Below, in pieces: positions 1 to 7,558 of a DNA stretch of 28,457 nt. The notes beneath the pieces are model-generated. The model had not been told where the DNA came from, ran no database searches, and worked only from the letters and a program-made list of their open reading frames with translations. Source of the DNA: an uncultured Oscillospiraceae bacterium (GTDB taxonomy: Bacteria > Bacillota > Clostridia > Oscillospirales > Oscillospiraceae); the NCBI GenBank assembly GCA_910579595.1, contig CAJTVM010000032.1, positions 1-28,457 of the forward strand, read 5' to 3'. How positions within the stretch are numbered: position 1 is the first letter of the stretch; each line of letters starts with the position of its first letter. The position numbers were made by a program, and so were the translations under genes.

Positions 1-98
1 GTGTAGATGTAGGTGGCCATCTTGGGGTTCCACCGGCGGGTCTGGTGGCCGAAGTGGACACCGGCCTCCAAAAGCTGCTTCATAGATACGACTGCCAT
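1..98 (-). CDS. rpsB: 30S ribosomal protein S2, N-terminal part (cut by window edge)
   Basis: Reading the minus strand from 98 gives 32 codons beginning MAVVSMKQLLEAGVHFGHQT, followed by RRWNPKM. This is the highly conserved N-terminus of bacterial ribosomal protein S2, which binds the small subunit late in assembly and is needed for binding of S1 or mRNA. The ATG at 98-96 is preceded by GGAGG at 111-107 with an 8-nt spacer, which fixes the start over the internal ATG at 83. The rest of the gene, and normally tsf, lies beyond base 1. In most Firmicutes rpsB-tsf lies directly upstream of pyrH on the same strand; here it points away from pyrH, with ylmC between them. Identity is firm from the sequence alone although only the first third of a helix-rich protein is visible. 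Confidence 0.93.
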   Translation of the reverse strand, partial: MAVVSMKQLLEAGVHFGHQTRRWNPKMATYIY

Positions 99-111
99 TG
101 TTTTTTCCTCC

Positions 112-203
112 TAAAATTGGTTTTTTACCTCCGGGAGCGTCATTTTTCCCGCCCACCCTGTAAGCAGGGCACCGGGCGAAAAATCGGCTCTCGTGCGGAT
201 TGC
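112..203 (-). promoter_or_regulatory. Structured rpsB 5' leader
   Basis: The rpsB transcript should start near base 203 and carry a leader of about 100 nt. It holds a clear hairpin: CGCCC (150-154) pairs with GGGCG (174-178), and CCCTG (156-160) pairs with CAGGG (165-169) around a TAAG loop (plus-strand bases). Ribosomal protein leaders often bind their own product; S2 autoregulation is known in other bacteria, but that this hairpin does so is inference. Confidence 0.45.
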
Positions 204-209
204 CTGGAC

Positions 210-238
210 ATTTTATCATGTGTCCGTTGGAAACGCAA
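210..238 (-). promoter_or_regulatory. Sigma-A type promoter for rpsB
   Basis: On the minus strand TTGCGT (238-233) is followed after exactly 17 nt by TAAAAT (215-210), with TGA just before it, giving an extended -10. The predicted start lies about 100 nt upstream of the rpsB ATG. Placed between ylmC and rpsB, it makes rpsB independent of ylmC. Confidence 0.7.
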
Positions 239-268
239 GTGTTTTTTTGCTTTTTTCAGAAAAATTCG

Positions 269-541
269 TTAGCGTGACCGCCGCCCCCGCTCCCGGCTGG
301 TGCGGGATTTGCCCTCCACTAAAATAATATCCTCCCCAAAGCGCTTGACGGACGGCCAGGGGAACACCTGATCCGGCTCCCGGCCCAGCAGGCCGAAGCA
401 CCGGGCCCGCCCCCCCACCACGATGCTCTCAATGGCGCCCCGATCCGGATCCAGCTCCACATCCTCCACGAACCCATACCGGGTGCCGTCGGAGATGTCG
501 ATGACCTCCTTATATTGCAGCTCTGCGATGCGGCAGACCAT
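269..541 (-). CDS. YlmC/YmxH family PRC-barrel sporulation protein
   Basis: A 90-residue protein starting MVCRIAELQYKEVIDISDGT. It is a single small beta-barrel domain of the PRC-barrel type: the stretch around RYGFVEDVELD, then AIESIVVGG, then VFPWPSVKRFGEDIILVE, is the pattern of the YlmC/YmxH family, whose members occur in endospore formers and whose molecular role is not established. The C-terminus is a basic Arg/Ser tail (about residues 78-90). The open frame extends further upstream, but the ATG at 541 is chosen because GGAAGGAGGG lies at 557-548 and the conserved domain begins there. It stands divergent to pyrH and upstream of rpsB, which has its own promoter. A mother-cell (sigma-E-like) promoter sits just upstream. 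Confidence 0.82.
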   Translation of the reverse strand: MVCRIAELQYKEVIDISDGTRYGFVEDVELDPDRGAIESIVVGGRARCFGLLGREPDQVFPWPSVKRFGEDIILVEGKSRTSRERGRRSR

Positions 542-569
542 AGTATACCCTCCTTCCACATTCTGTATC

Positions 570-598
570 AATGTATGAAGAGGGCTTGGGACGCTATG
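570..598 (-). promoter_or_regulatory. Possible sigma-E (mother-cell) promoter for the YlmC/YmxH gene
   Basis: On the minus strand CATACATT (577-570) matches the known sigma-E -10 pattern CATACANT. It is preceded 17 nt upstream by CATA (598-595), resembling the short sigma-E -35 element. The predicted start near 563 leaves a short leader before the Shine-Dalgarno sequence. This is a pattern match to the B. subtilis consensus, not proof. Confidence 0.45.
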
Positions 599-674
599 CG
601 CGGCAGCGGAAAAAGGCATATGGGAAAATACACGGAAAATTTTCAATTTGCCCCTATGCAAATGGAAGGTTTTT

Positions 675-683
675 TGATAAAAT
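675..683 (+). promoter_or_regulatory. Extended -10 promoter element upstream of pyrH
   Basis: TGATAAAAT at 675-683 is an extended -10 element about 40 nt before pyrH. No good -35 hexamer lies 16-18 nt upstream (TATGCA at 655-660), so it would depend on the TG extension. The rest of 542-716 holds only the divergent promoters. Confidence 0.45.
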
Positions 684-716
684 GGGGGCACATGAAAAAA
701 TCTGGAACGGAGCGTG

Positions 717-1451
717 ATGGCTGGAATGAGCGAATTGAAGTATAAGCGAGTCCTTTTAAAGGTGAGCGGCGAAGCCCTGGGGGGCGAGGCCGGCCGGGGG
801 CTGGACTTTGACGTCATTGAAAAGGTGTGCGATGTGGTGGCCCGCTGCGCCCGGGAGGGCGCCCAGGTGGGCATCGTCGTGGGCGGCGGCAACTTCTGGC
901 GGGGCCTGAAGGACGGCCGGGGCATGAGCAACCGCACCCGTGCCGACCATATGGGGATGCTGGCCACCTCTATCAACTGTCTGGCGCTGGCCGACGTGCT
1001 GGAAAACAAGGGTGTGGACGTGCGGGTGCAGACCGCCATTGAGATGAAGTCCATTGCCGAGCCCTACATCCGCTCCCGGGCTGTCCGGCACTTGGAGAAG
1101 GGCAGGGTGGTCATCTTCGGCTGCGGCACCGGCAGCCCCTTCTTCTCCACCGACACCGCGGCGGTGCTCCGAGCGGCGGAAATCGGCGCGGACATCATCC
1201 TGCTGGCAAAGAACGTGGACGGCGTGTATAGTGCCGATCCGCTGAAGGACCCTGCGGCGGTGAAGTATGACAGCATCAGCTATGACGATGTGCTGGCCAA
1301 CCACCTGGGGGTGATGGACTCCACCGCGACCTCGCTGTGTATGGACAACAATATCCCGATCATCCTCTTTGCACTGAAGGATCCGGAGAATATCCTCCGG
1401 GTGGTTCACGGGGAGAAGATCGGCACCATTGTGAAGGAGGAAGTAAAATGA
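717..1451 (+). CDS. pyrH: UMP kinase
   Basis: Phosphorylates UMP to UDP with ATP, in pyrimidine nucleotide supply. This is the bacterial amino-acid-kinase-fold enzyme, normally a hexamer activated by GTP and inhibited by UTP. Visible motifs are KRVLLKVSGEALGG near the N-terminus, VVGGGNFWRG, DHMGMLATSIN, GCGTGSPFFSTDTAA (UMP binding), LLAKNVDGVYSADP and MDSTATSLCMDN. Length of about 240 residues is typical. Three starts are possible: GTG 714, ATG 717 and ATG 726. The sequence ACGGAG at 707-712 is too close for 714; 717 is listed, but 726 (MSELKYKRVLL) fits the family N-terminus equally well. It overlaps frr by 4 nt (ATGA), so translation is coupled. Confidence 0.96.
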   Translation: MAGMSELKYKRVLLKVSGEALGGEAGRGLDFDVIEKVCDVVARCAREGAQVGIVVGGGNFWRGLKDGRGMSNRTRADHMGMLATSINCLALADVLENKGVDVRVQTAIEMKSIAEPYIRSRAVRHLEKGRVVIFGCGTGSPFFSTDTAAVLRAAEIGADIILLAKNVDGVYSADPLKDPAAVKYDSISYDDVLANHLGVMDSTATSLCMDNNIPIILFALKDPENILRVVHGEKIGTIVKEEVK

Positions 1452-2002
1452 ACGATTTCTGCAAGGGCTACGATGAGAAGATGGGCAAAACCGTCGAATC
1501 GGTGAAGGGCGACTTTGCCAGTGTCCGTGCGGGACGGGCCAACGCCGGCGTGCTGGACCGTATCCAGGTGGAGTACTACGGCACTCCCACTCCCATCCAG
1601 CAGGTGGCCAGCATCTCCACACCCGACCCCCGCACCCTCCAGATTCAGCCCTGGGATGCCAGCATCCTCAAGGCCATTGAAAAGGCCATCCAGTCCTCCG
1701 ATCTGGGCATCAACCCCCAGAACGACGGGCGGGTGATCCGCCTGTCCTTCCCCCAGCTCACCGAGGAGCGCCGCGTGGAGCTGACTAAACAGGTGCGCAA
1801 GTACGGCGAGAACGGCAAGGTGGCCATCCGCAACATCCGCCGGGACGCCATGGACAAGCTCAAAGCCCTGGAGAAGAAGTCGGAGATTACCGAGGACGAC
1901 CGCAAAGAGGACGAGAAGGAGCTCCAGGAACTGACGGACAAGCGCTGCAAGGAGATCGACGCCCTCACCGCCGCCAAGGAAAAGGAATTGATGGCTGTCT
2001 GA
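1448..2002 (+). CDS. frr: Ribosome recycling factor
   Basis: With EF-G, splits the post-termination 70S ribosome so that subunits can be reused. The 184-residue product has the usual length and the classical features: FASVRAGRANAGVLDRIQVE near residues 22-41, then YYGTPTPIQQVASISTPDPR and LTEERRVELTKQVRKYGE, with a long charged helical C-terminus. The start ATG at 1448 overlaps the pyrH stop and is preceded by AAGGAGGAAG (1434-1443), so it is well fixed. A 20-bp palindrome follows the stop codon, separating this pair from uppS. Confidence 0.97.
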   Translation: MNDFCKGYDEKMGKTVESVKGDFASVRAGRANAGVLDRIQVEYYGTPTPIQQVASISTPDPRTLQIQPWDASILKAIEKAIQSSDLGINPQNDGRVIRLSFPQLTEERRVELTKQVRKYGENGKVAIRNIRRDAMDKLKALEKKSEITEDDRKEDEKELQELTDKRCKEIDALTAAKEKELMAV

Positions 2003-2026
2003 TCCACGAAAACGGAAGCATAGCCG

Positions 2027-2048
2027 CAAGCGGGGCGCGCCCCGCTTG
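2027..2048. terminator. Perfect palindrome after frr, possible attenuating terminator
   Basis: A GC-rich inverted repeat, AAGCGGGGCG with CGCCCCGCTT (2028-2047), extended one pair to 2027-2048. As RNA it forms a stable hairpin with a GCGC turn. The T-stretch after it is weak and interrupted (TGTGCTGTTTTCCCC), so full termination is doubtful; partial attenuation between frr and uppS is more likely. Confidence 0.5.
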
Positions 2049-2118
2049 TGTGCTGTTTTCCCCGTTATGATGGGGTTCTTTTTTGTCAACACTATCAATA
2101 AAGTTAGGATGGATGTGT

Positions 2119-2865
2119 ATGGCATTCTTTCGCCGCCGGGAGACTGAGGCTCCCCAGGTGGATTTGGAGCGTCTGCCCCGCCACGTGGCCATCATTATGG
2201 ACGGCAACGGGCGCTGGGCAAAAAAGCGGGGCCTGCCCCGGAAGGCGGGCCATGCCGCCGGGGCGGAGACCTTCCGCACCATTGCTACCTTCGCTAAAGA
2301 GCTGGGGCTGGACTACCTGACGGTATACGCCTTTTCCACCGAGAACTGGAAGCGGCCGGAGGACGAAGTGGCTTCCATTATGAAGCTGCTGGAAAAATAC
2401 CTCCACGAGGCTATTGATACCATGGCAAAAGACAAGGTGAAAATGGCCTTTTTTGGGGATCTCTCCCCGCTGGCCCCCCATCTCCAGGCGCTGTGCCGGG
2501 AGACAGAGGAGATTTCCAAGGGCTATGACGGCTGCCAGGTGAATATCTGCCTGAATTACGGGGGCCGGGACGAGCTGGTGCGGGCGGCGAAAGCCTTTGC
2601 CCTGGACTGTGTAGAGGGCGGGGCGGATCCGGCCCATCTCACCGAGAAGGCGTTCGGCGATTATCTCTATTCCGCCGGTGTGCCCGATCCCGACCTGATT
2701 ATCCGGCCCAGCGGGGAGATGCGCCTGTCCAATTTCCTGCTGTGGCAGGCCGCCTACGCAGAGTTTTATGTGACGGACGTCCTGTGGCCCGACTTTACCA
2801 AGGCGGACTTCTTGCAGGCGCTTGCGTCCTATCAGGGCCGATCCCGGCGGTATGGAGGTGTGTAA
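2119..2865 (+). CDS. uppS: Isoprenyl transferase (undecaprenyl diphosphate synthase)
   Basis: Cis-prenyltransferase that condenses isopentenyl diphosphate onto farnesyl diphosphate to make the C55 lipid carrier for peptidoglycan and other wall polymers. Motifs in order: HVAIIMDGNGRWAKKRGL with the catalytic Asp at residue 28, AFSTENWKRP, NICLNYGGRDEL, and RPSGEMRLSNFLLWQ near the C-terminus, ending with SYQGRSRRYGGV. Length 248 matches the family. The frame is open to a TTG at 2083 and an ATG at 2113, but ATG 2119 (MAFFRRRETEAPQ) has AGGATGG in reasonable position and fits the normal short N-terminus. It uses the product of the dxr/ispG pathway encoded just downstream. Confidence 0.94.
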   Translation: MAFFRRRETEAPQVDLERLPRHVAIIMDGNGRWAKKRGLPRKAGHAAGAETFRTIATFAKELGLDYLTVYAFSTENWKRPEDEVASIMKLLEKYLHEAIDTMAKDKVKMAFFGDLSPLAPHLQALCRETEEISKGYDGCQVNICLNYGGRDELVRAAKAFALDCVEGGADPAHLTEKAFGDYLYSAGVPDPDLIIRPSGEMRLSNFLLWQAAYAEFYVTDVLWPDFTKADFLQALASYQGRSRRYGGV

Positions 2866-2866
2866 C

Positions 2867-3706
2867 ATGGCGAAACGGATTCTTGTGGCGGTCATTTTTG
2901 TACCGCTTCTGCTGGCGGTAATGCTGTTCCTGCCCTCCATCGCCTGGACGGCGGTGGTGTGCTTTATCTCTGCGGCGGCTTCCTATGAGCTGATGCGGGC
3001 TACAGGGGAAGGCGGGCTGAATCTTCCGATGCAGATTGTGACGGTTTTGTCCGCCGCAGCGCTGCCCTTGGGCAGCTGGGCGGGGCTGGGCACGGCCTAC
3101 GTGAACCTGTGCGCCTTTGTGGTGACGGCGGTGTGCTTCTGGTGCGCCATCCGGGCCTACGACGGGTACAGCGCCCCGCTGGGCTTTTTCCATGTGCTGG
3201 TGTGCCTGTTCGGCGGGGTGATCATCCCACTGGCGCTGGCTGCGCTGGTGGAGCTGCGCTGCATGGAGTACGGAAAATATCTGGTGCTGTTCGCGGTGCT
3301 GCTGACCTTTGTCACCGATGGCGGGGCCTATTTTGCCGGGATGTTCCTGGGCAGGCACCGGGGTGTGACCAAGGTGAGCCCAAACAAAAGTGTGGAGGGC
3401 TACATCGGCGGCTTTGTATCGGGGATCGTATTCGCCGTCCTCTATGGGCTGGTGGTGGGCGAGATCGCCCGGATGCCGGCGAACCTGCTGTCCCTGGCGC
3501 TGTGCGGGCTGTTTGGGGCGCTGGCCACCGAGGTGGGCGATTTGGCATTTTCTTTTGTAAAGCGCCAGTATGGCGTGAAGGATTTTGGCAATCTGCTGCC
3601 CGGTCACGGCGGAATGCTGGACCGGTTTGACAGTATGATGTTTTGCGGGCCGGTGGTGCTGTTCATCGTGCAGTGCCTGCCCGTGTTTTTAGAGGCGGCG
3701 CTATGA
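2867..3706 (+). CDS. cdsA: Phosphatidate cytidylyltransferase (CDP-diacylglycerol synthase)
   Basis: Integral membrane enzyme that converts phosphatidic acid plus CTP to CDP-diacylglycerol, the branch point for phosphatidylglycerol and related lipids. The 279-residue product is dominated by hydrophobic helices from the first residues (ILVAVIFVPLLLAVMLFLPS) and ends with the diagnostic family signature: SFVKRQYGVKDFGNLLPGHG, then GMLDRFDSMMF, with the conserved KD, HGG and DRxD residues. The ATG at 2867 lies 2 nt after the uppS stop and is preceded by GGAGGTG (2854-2860). The last 4 nt overlap dxr. Confidence 0.95.
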   Translation: MAKRILVAVIFVPLLLAVMLFLPSIAWTAVVCFISAAASYELMRATGEGGLNLPMQIVTVLSAAALPLGSWAGLGTAYVNLCAFVVTAVCFWCAIRAYDGYSAPLGFFHVLVCLFGGVIIPLALAALVELRCMEYGKYLVLFAVLLTFVTDGGAYFAGMFLGRHRGVTKVSPNKSVEGYIGGFVSGIVFAVLYGLVVGEIARMPANLLSLALCGLFGALATEVGDLAFSFVKRQYGVKDFGNLLPGHGGMLDRFDSMMFCGPVVLFIVQCLPVFLEAAL

Positions 3707-4851
3707 AACGGACGATTTCAATTTTAGGATCCAGCGGCTCCATCGGGCGGCAGACGCTGAAGGTGGCCGAGGTATGCGGGCACGAGGTGGCCGCCATCAC
3801 GGTGAACAAAAGTGTGGATCTGGCTGAGGAGCAGGCCCGGAAGTTCCGCCCCAAGCTGGCGGTGGCGGTGGACGAAAACGCCGCCAACCATCTGCGCCTG
3901 CGGCTGGCGGACACCGGCGTTAAGGTGCTGTCGGGGCAGGGGGGGCTGCTGGAGGCGGCGTCCCTGCCCGAGGCGGACACGGTGGTCACCGCCATCGTGG
4001 GGGTAGCGGGATTACGGCCCACCCTTGCCGCCATTGACGGTGGGAAGCGCATCGCCCTGGCCAACAAGGAGACGCTGGTGTGCGCCGGGGAGCTGGTGAT
4101 GGCCCGGGCCAGGGAAAAAGGGGCGGAGATCATCCCGGTGGATTCGGAGCACTCCGCCATCTTTCAGTGCCTGCAAGGGTGCAGAAACCGGGGCGAGGTG
4201 CGCCGGCTGATCATCACCGCCTCCGGCGGGCCATTCTACGGAAAAAGCCGGGAAGAACTTTTTCCTGTCACCCGTGAGCAGGCACTGAAGCACCCAAACT
4301 GGGCCATGGGGGCCAAAATCACCATCGACTCCGCGACGCTGATGAACAAGGGGCTGGAGTTTATTGAGGCTATGCGGCTGTATGCCATGCCTCCCGAGCG
4401 CATCCAGATCGTGGTGCATCGGGAGAGCATTGTCCACTCCCTGGTGGAGTTTGAGGACGGGGCCATTCTGGCTCAACTTGGCAGCGCGGATATGTGTCTG
4501 CCCATCCAGTACGCCCTCACCTGGCCGGAGCGGACGTCAGGCCCTGCCAAGCCGCTGGATCTGCTGTCTTGTCCGCCGCTGACCTTCCAGAAGCCAGACC
4601 CGGACACCTTCCGCTGCCTGGGTCTGGCGCTGGAGTGCGCGGAGCATGGCGGTACGTCCACCGCCATTCTGAACGGGGCAAATGAGGCGGCGGTGGCCCT
4701 GTTTTTGGAGGACAAAATCGGTTTTCTGGACATTCCCCGGCTGGTGGAACGGGCGCTGGAACGGGTCGTGTCGAGGGAAAACCCCGCGCTGGCCGATATT
4801 TTTGAAGCTGACCGTGCCGCTCGCGCGGCGGTCTATGAAGCTGTGAGGTGA
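3703..4851 (+). CDS. dxr: 1-deoxy-D-xylulose 5-phosphate reductoisomerase
   Basis: Second, NADPH-dependent step of the MEP (non-mevalonate) isoprenoid route, making 2-C-methyl-D-erythritol 4-phosphate; it is the target of fosmidomycin. The N-terminal Rossmann motif ISILGSSGSIGRQTL (about residues 5-19) binds NADPH. ANKETLVCAGELV and PVDSEHSAIFQCL carry the metal ligands D147 and E149, and ITASGGPFYG and NWAMGAKITIDSATLMNKG shape the substrate site. Length 382 is standard. The ATG at 3703 overlaps the cdsA stop (ATGA) and follows AGAGG at 3691-3695. With ispG downstream it shows that this organism uses the MEP pathway. Confidence 0.97.
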   Translation: MKRTISILGSSGSIGRQTLKVAEVCGHEVAAITVNKSVDLAEEQARKFRPKLAVAVDENAANHLRLRLADTGVKVLSGQGGLLEAASLPEADTVVTAIVGVAGLRPTLAAIDGGKRIALANKETLVCAGELVMARAREKGAEIIPVDSEHSAIFQCLQGCRNRGEVRRLIITASGGPFYGKSREELFPVTREQALKHPNWAMGAKITIDSATLMNKGLEFIEAMRLYAMPPERIQIVVHRESIVHSLVEFEDGAILAQLGSADMCLPIQYALTWPERTSGPAKPLDLLSCPPLTFQKPDPDTFRCLGLALECAEHGGTSTAILNGANEAAVALFLEDKIGFLDIPRLVERALERVVSRENPALADIFEADRAARAAVYEAVR

Positions 4852-4857
4852 CACGTT

Positions 4858-5928
4858 TTGGATAGATTTCTTTATATTCTGTTGGCGGTTCTGTTGTTTG
4901 GCGTGATGATTGCCATCCACGAGTTTGGGCATTTCTTCACCGCCAAGCTGCTGGGGGTGAAGGTCAATGAGTTTGCCATCGGCATGGGCCCTGCCCTGTG
5001 GAGCAGGCAGAAAGGAGAAACCCTTTATGCCCTTCGCGCATTTCCCATTGGCGGCTATTGTGCTATGGAGGGGGAGGATGAGGATACCGGGGATCCCAGG
5101 GCCTTTGCCCGGCAGGCGGGATGGAAGAAGATTATCATCCTGTGTGCCGGTTCCTTTATGAATTTGGTGCTGGGACTGGTGATCACGGTGGTGCTGTTTT
5201 TGGGCATTACCCAGGCCCGGGTACCGGTGATCACTCAGTTTGCCGACGGTTTTCAGCATGAGGGGGCGGATGGTCTCATGGTGGGCGACCGCATTGTCAG
5301 CGTGGACGGTCACGGCATCTGGCTGTATGCCGATGTGCAGACCTACCTCTCCCGCAACGACGGCGAGGGTGTGGACCTGGTTGTGGAGCGGGAGGGGAAG
5401 CGCATTGCCCTGAAGGACTTCCCCATGGGCCGTTACGAATATGAGCTTGGGAATGCCAGGTATCGCGGATTTGGCCTGATCTTCGGGCAGGTGGATGACC
5501 TGTCCATTCCCGAGCGCATCCGCCAGGGCTGTGCCCAGACCTTTGACTTTGTGCGCCTCGTCTGGATGAGCCTGGGCGATCTGGTAACGGGCCGGGTGGC
5601 GGTGTCCGAACTGTCCGGTGTCATAGGTGTGGTGGACGTGGTGTCTGAGGTAGGCGCCCAGTCGGAGACGGTGTCCATGGGTGTGCAGAATGTGTTCTAT
5701 TTCATGGCGCTCATCGCCGTCAACCTGGCGGTGATGAATATGCTGCCCATCCCCGCATTGGACGGCGGGCGTGTGTTTTTTGTCCTGCTGAACGGCTTGG
5801 TCTACGCGGTGAGCCGCCGCCGGATCCCGGAGCGGTACGAGGGTTACGTCCATGCCGGGGCGTTTGTGGTGCTGCTGGCGCTGATGGCGGTGGTGGCCCT
5901 CCATGACGTCTGGAATATTTTCGCATAG
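4858..5928 (+). CDS. rseP: Site-2 zinc metalloprotease (RseP/RasP family)
   Basis: Polytopic membrane protease that cuts transmembrane segments of anti-sigma factors and leftover signal peptides. The zinc motif HEFGH is at residues 21-25 inside the first membrane helix. The second metal motif, LPIPALDGGRVFF, places LDG at 301-303 in a late helix. Between them lies a PDZ domain (roughly residues 120-200, including GDRIVSVDGHGIW). Length is 356 residues. Translation starts at TTG 4858, with GTGAGGTGA (4843-4851) overlapping the dxr stop as Shine-Dalgarno; no better start is available because HEFGH comes so early. The position between dxr and ispG is the usual one in Firmicutes. Confidence 0.93.
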   Translation: MDRFLYILLAVLLFGVMIAIHEFGHFFTAKLLGVKVNEFAIGMGPALWSRQKGETLYALRAFPIGGYCAMEGEDEDTGDPRAFARQAGWKKIIILCAGSFMNLVLGLVITVVLFLGITQARVPVITQFADGFQHEGADGLMVGDRIVSVDGHGIWLYADVQTYLSRNDGEGVDLVVEREGKRIALKDFPMGRYEYELGNARYRGFGLIFGQVDDLSIPERIRQGCAQTFDFVRLVWMSLGDLVTGRVAVSELSGVIGVVDVVSEVGAQSETVSMGVQNVFYFMALIAVNLAVMNMLPIPALDGGRVFFVLLNGLVYAVSRRRIPERYEGYVHAGAFVVLLALMAVVALHDVWNIFA

Positions 5929-5941
5929 GCAGGTGCACAAC

Positions 5942-6979
5942 ATGAGCAGACAGATCAACGTAGGAGGCGTCCCCATCGGCGGGGGCGCCCCCGTTTCCAT
6001 CCAGTCCATGACCAATACCCCCACCCACGACGTGGAGGCCACCCTGGCTCAGATCCGGGCGCTGGCCGCGGCTGGGTGCGATATCGTGCGGGTGGCGGTG
6101 CCGGATATAGCCGCGGCCAAGGCCGTTGGCGTGCTGAAGGCGGGCAGTCCGGTGCCGCTGGTGGCGGATATCCACTTTGACTACCGTCTGGCCCTGGAGG
6201 CGGCGGAGCAGGGGATCGACAAGATCCGCATCAACCCCGGTAACATCGGTTCCCCAGACCGGGTGGAGGCGGTGGCCAAGGTCTGTCGGGAGCGGGGCAT
6301 CCCCATCCGGGTGGGGGTGAACGGCGGCTCGCTGGAAAAGGGACTGCTGGACAAGTACGGCGGCCCCACCCCGGAGGCCATGGTTGAAAGCGCGTTAGGA
6401 CATATCCAGCTGCTGGAGCGGTATGGGTTCGAGGACATCTGCGTGTCACTGAAGGCATCCTCGGTGTCCGTGACCATGCGGGCGTACCAGATCATGGCGG
6501 AGCGGTACGACTATCCCCTGCATCTCGGGGTTACCGAGGCGGGCACCCGGGAGCTTGGAGAGCTGAAAGCGGCGGCGGGCATCGGCGGGCTGCTGGCTTT
6601 GGGCATCGGGGACACCCTGCGGGTGTCCCTCACCGCCAACCCGGTGGAGGAAGTGTACGCCGCCCGGCGGATCTTGAAGGCCATCGGCCTGCGCCGGGAG
6701 GGGCCGGAGCTGATCTCCTGCCCCACCTGCGGGAGGACGCAGATTGACCTGATCCCCATGGCCCAGCGGGTGGAGGAGCTTTTGAAGGACGTGGACAAGC
6801 CCATCACTGTGGCGGTGATGGGGTGTGTGGTCAACGGCCCCGGCGAGGCCAGCCATGCCGATGTGGGGCTGGCAGGCGGAAAGGGCGAGGGCGTGCTGTT
6901 CAGGCACGGTCAAATTGTGGCCAGGGTGCCGGAGGACGAGTTGGTGCCGGGGCTGATGAAGCTGATTGAGGAGCTATAA
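5942..6979 (+). CDS. ispG: 4-hydroxy-3-methylbut-2-en-1-yl diphosphate synthase (IspG/GcpE)
   Basis: [4Fe-4S] enzyme of the MEP pathway that converts MEcPP to HMBPP. The N-terminal TIM-barrel part contains VSIQSMTNTPTHDVEAT and VPLVADIHFDYRLAL. The C-terminal cluster domain has SCPTCGRTQIDL (C260, C263) and MGCVVNGPGEASHADVG (C295 and E302), the four expected cluster ligands, each ten residues before its E. coli counterpart. Length 345. The frame is open upstream to 5903 but ATG 5942 fits the family N-terminus and follows an AGGTG at about 5931-5935. Confidence 0.96.
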   Translation: MSRQINVGGVPIGGGAPVSIQSMTNTPTHDVEATLAQIRALAAAGCDIVRVAVPDIAAAKAVGVLKAGSPVPLVADIHFDYRLALEAAEQGIDKIRINPGNIGSPDRVEAVAKVCRERGIPIRVGVNGGSLEKGLLDKYGGPTPEAMVESALGHIQLLERYGFEDICVSLKASSVSVTMRAYQIMAERYDYPLHLGVTEAGTRELGELKAAAGIGGLLALGIGDTLRVSLTANPVEEVYAARRILKAIGLRREGPELISCPTCGRTQIDLIPMAQRVEELLKDVDKPITVAVMGCVVNGPGEASHADVGLAGGKGEGVLFRHGQIVARVPEDELVPGLMKLIEEL

Positions 6980-6991
6980 GAGGAGAACATC

Positions 6992-7542
6992 ATGAACCAC
7001 ATTGGAACGCAGTACATAGAGACAGAGCGGTTGATCCTGCGGCAGTTTGCGCTGGCCGATGCCCAGGCCATGTTTGACAACTGGGCCAGCGACGGCGAGG
7101 TGACGAAGTTCCTCACCTGGCCCACCCACGCCGATGTCTCGGTGACGGAGGGCATCCTGGGGGAGTGGGTGTCCCAGTATGGGGACGATATCTATTACAA
7201 CTGGGCCATCGTCTTGAAGGAACACGGCCCGGAACCCGTGGGAAATATCAATGTGGCGCACTGGCATGAGAACGGGGATACCCCGGAGATTGGCTACTGC
7301 ATGGGCAGACGCTGGTGGCACCGGGGGATTATGACCGAGGCCCTGGGCGCGGTGCTTGATTTCCTGTTCGAGCGGGTGGGGGTGGAGCAAATTGTGGCCC
7401 TCCATGACACCAACAACCCCCATTCCGGCGGCGTCATGCGCAAATGCGGCATGGTTTTTGACGGTGTGCGGGAGAAGGCAGGCAAAACAACCAGGGCGTC
7501 GTGGACATGGCCCGCTATGTCCTCAAGGCCGGCGACAGATAA
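6992..7542 (+). pseudogene. GNAT-family acetyltransferase, frameshifted near its 3' end
   Basis: RimJ/RimL-type N-acetyltransferase: ETERLILRQFALADAQAMF at the N-terminus, then EIGYCMGRRWWHRGIMTEAL containing the acetyl-CoA loop (RRWWHRGIMTEA), then NPHSGGVMRKCGMVFDGV. The substrate cannot be told. After GVREKAGK the reading frame runs on into polC. If one A is added to the AAAA at 7484-7487, the frame instead reads NNQGVVDMARYVLKAGDR and stops at TAA 7540-7542, the normal end for this family. So the gene carries either a real 1-nt deletion or a sequencing error in a homopolymer. It has a good Shine-Dalgarno (AGAGGAG) 12 nt after ispG and its proper stop overlaps the polC Shine-Dalgarno sequence. 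Confidence 0.8.
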
Positions 7543-7558
7543 GGAGCGAGACAAAACG

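Noticed and set aside
264..276. Third copy of the CGTTAGCG motif at the end of ylmC
   Set aside because: Only eight bases match and the flanking repeat is missing; consistent with chance.
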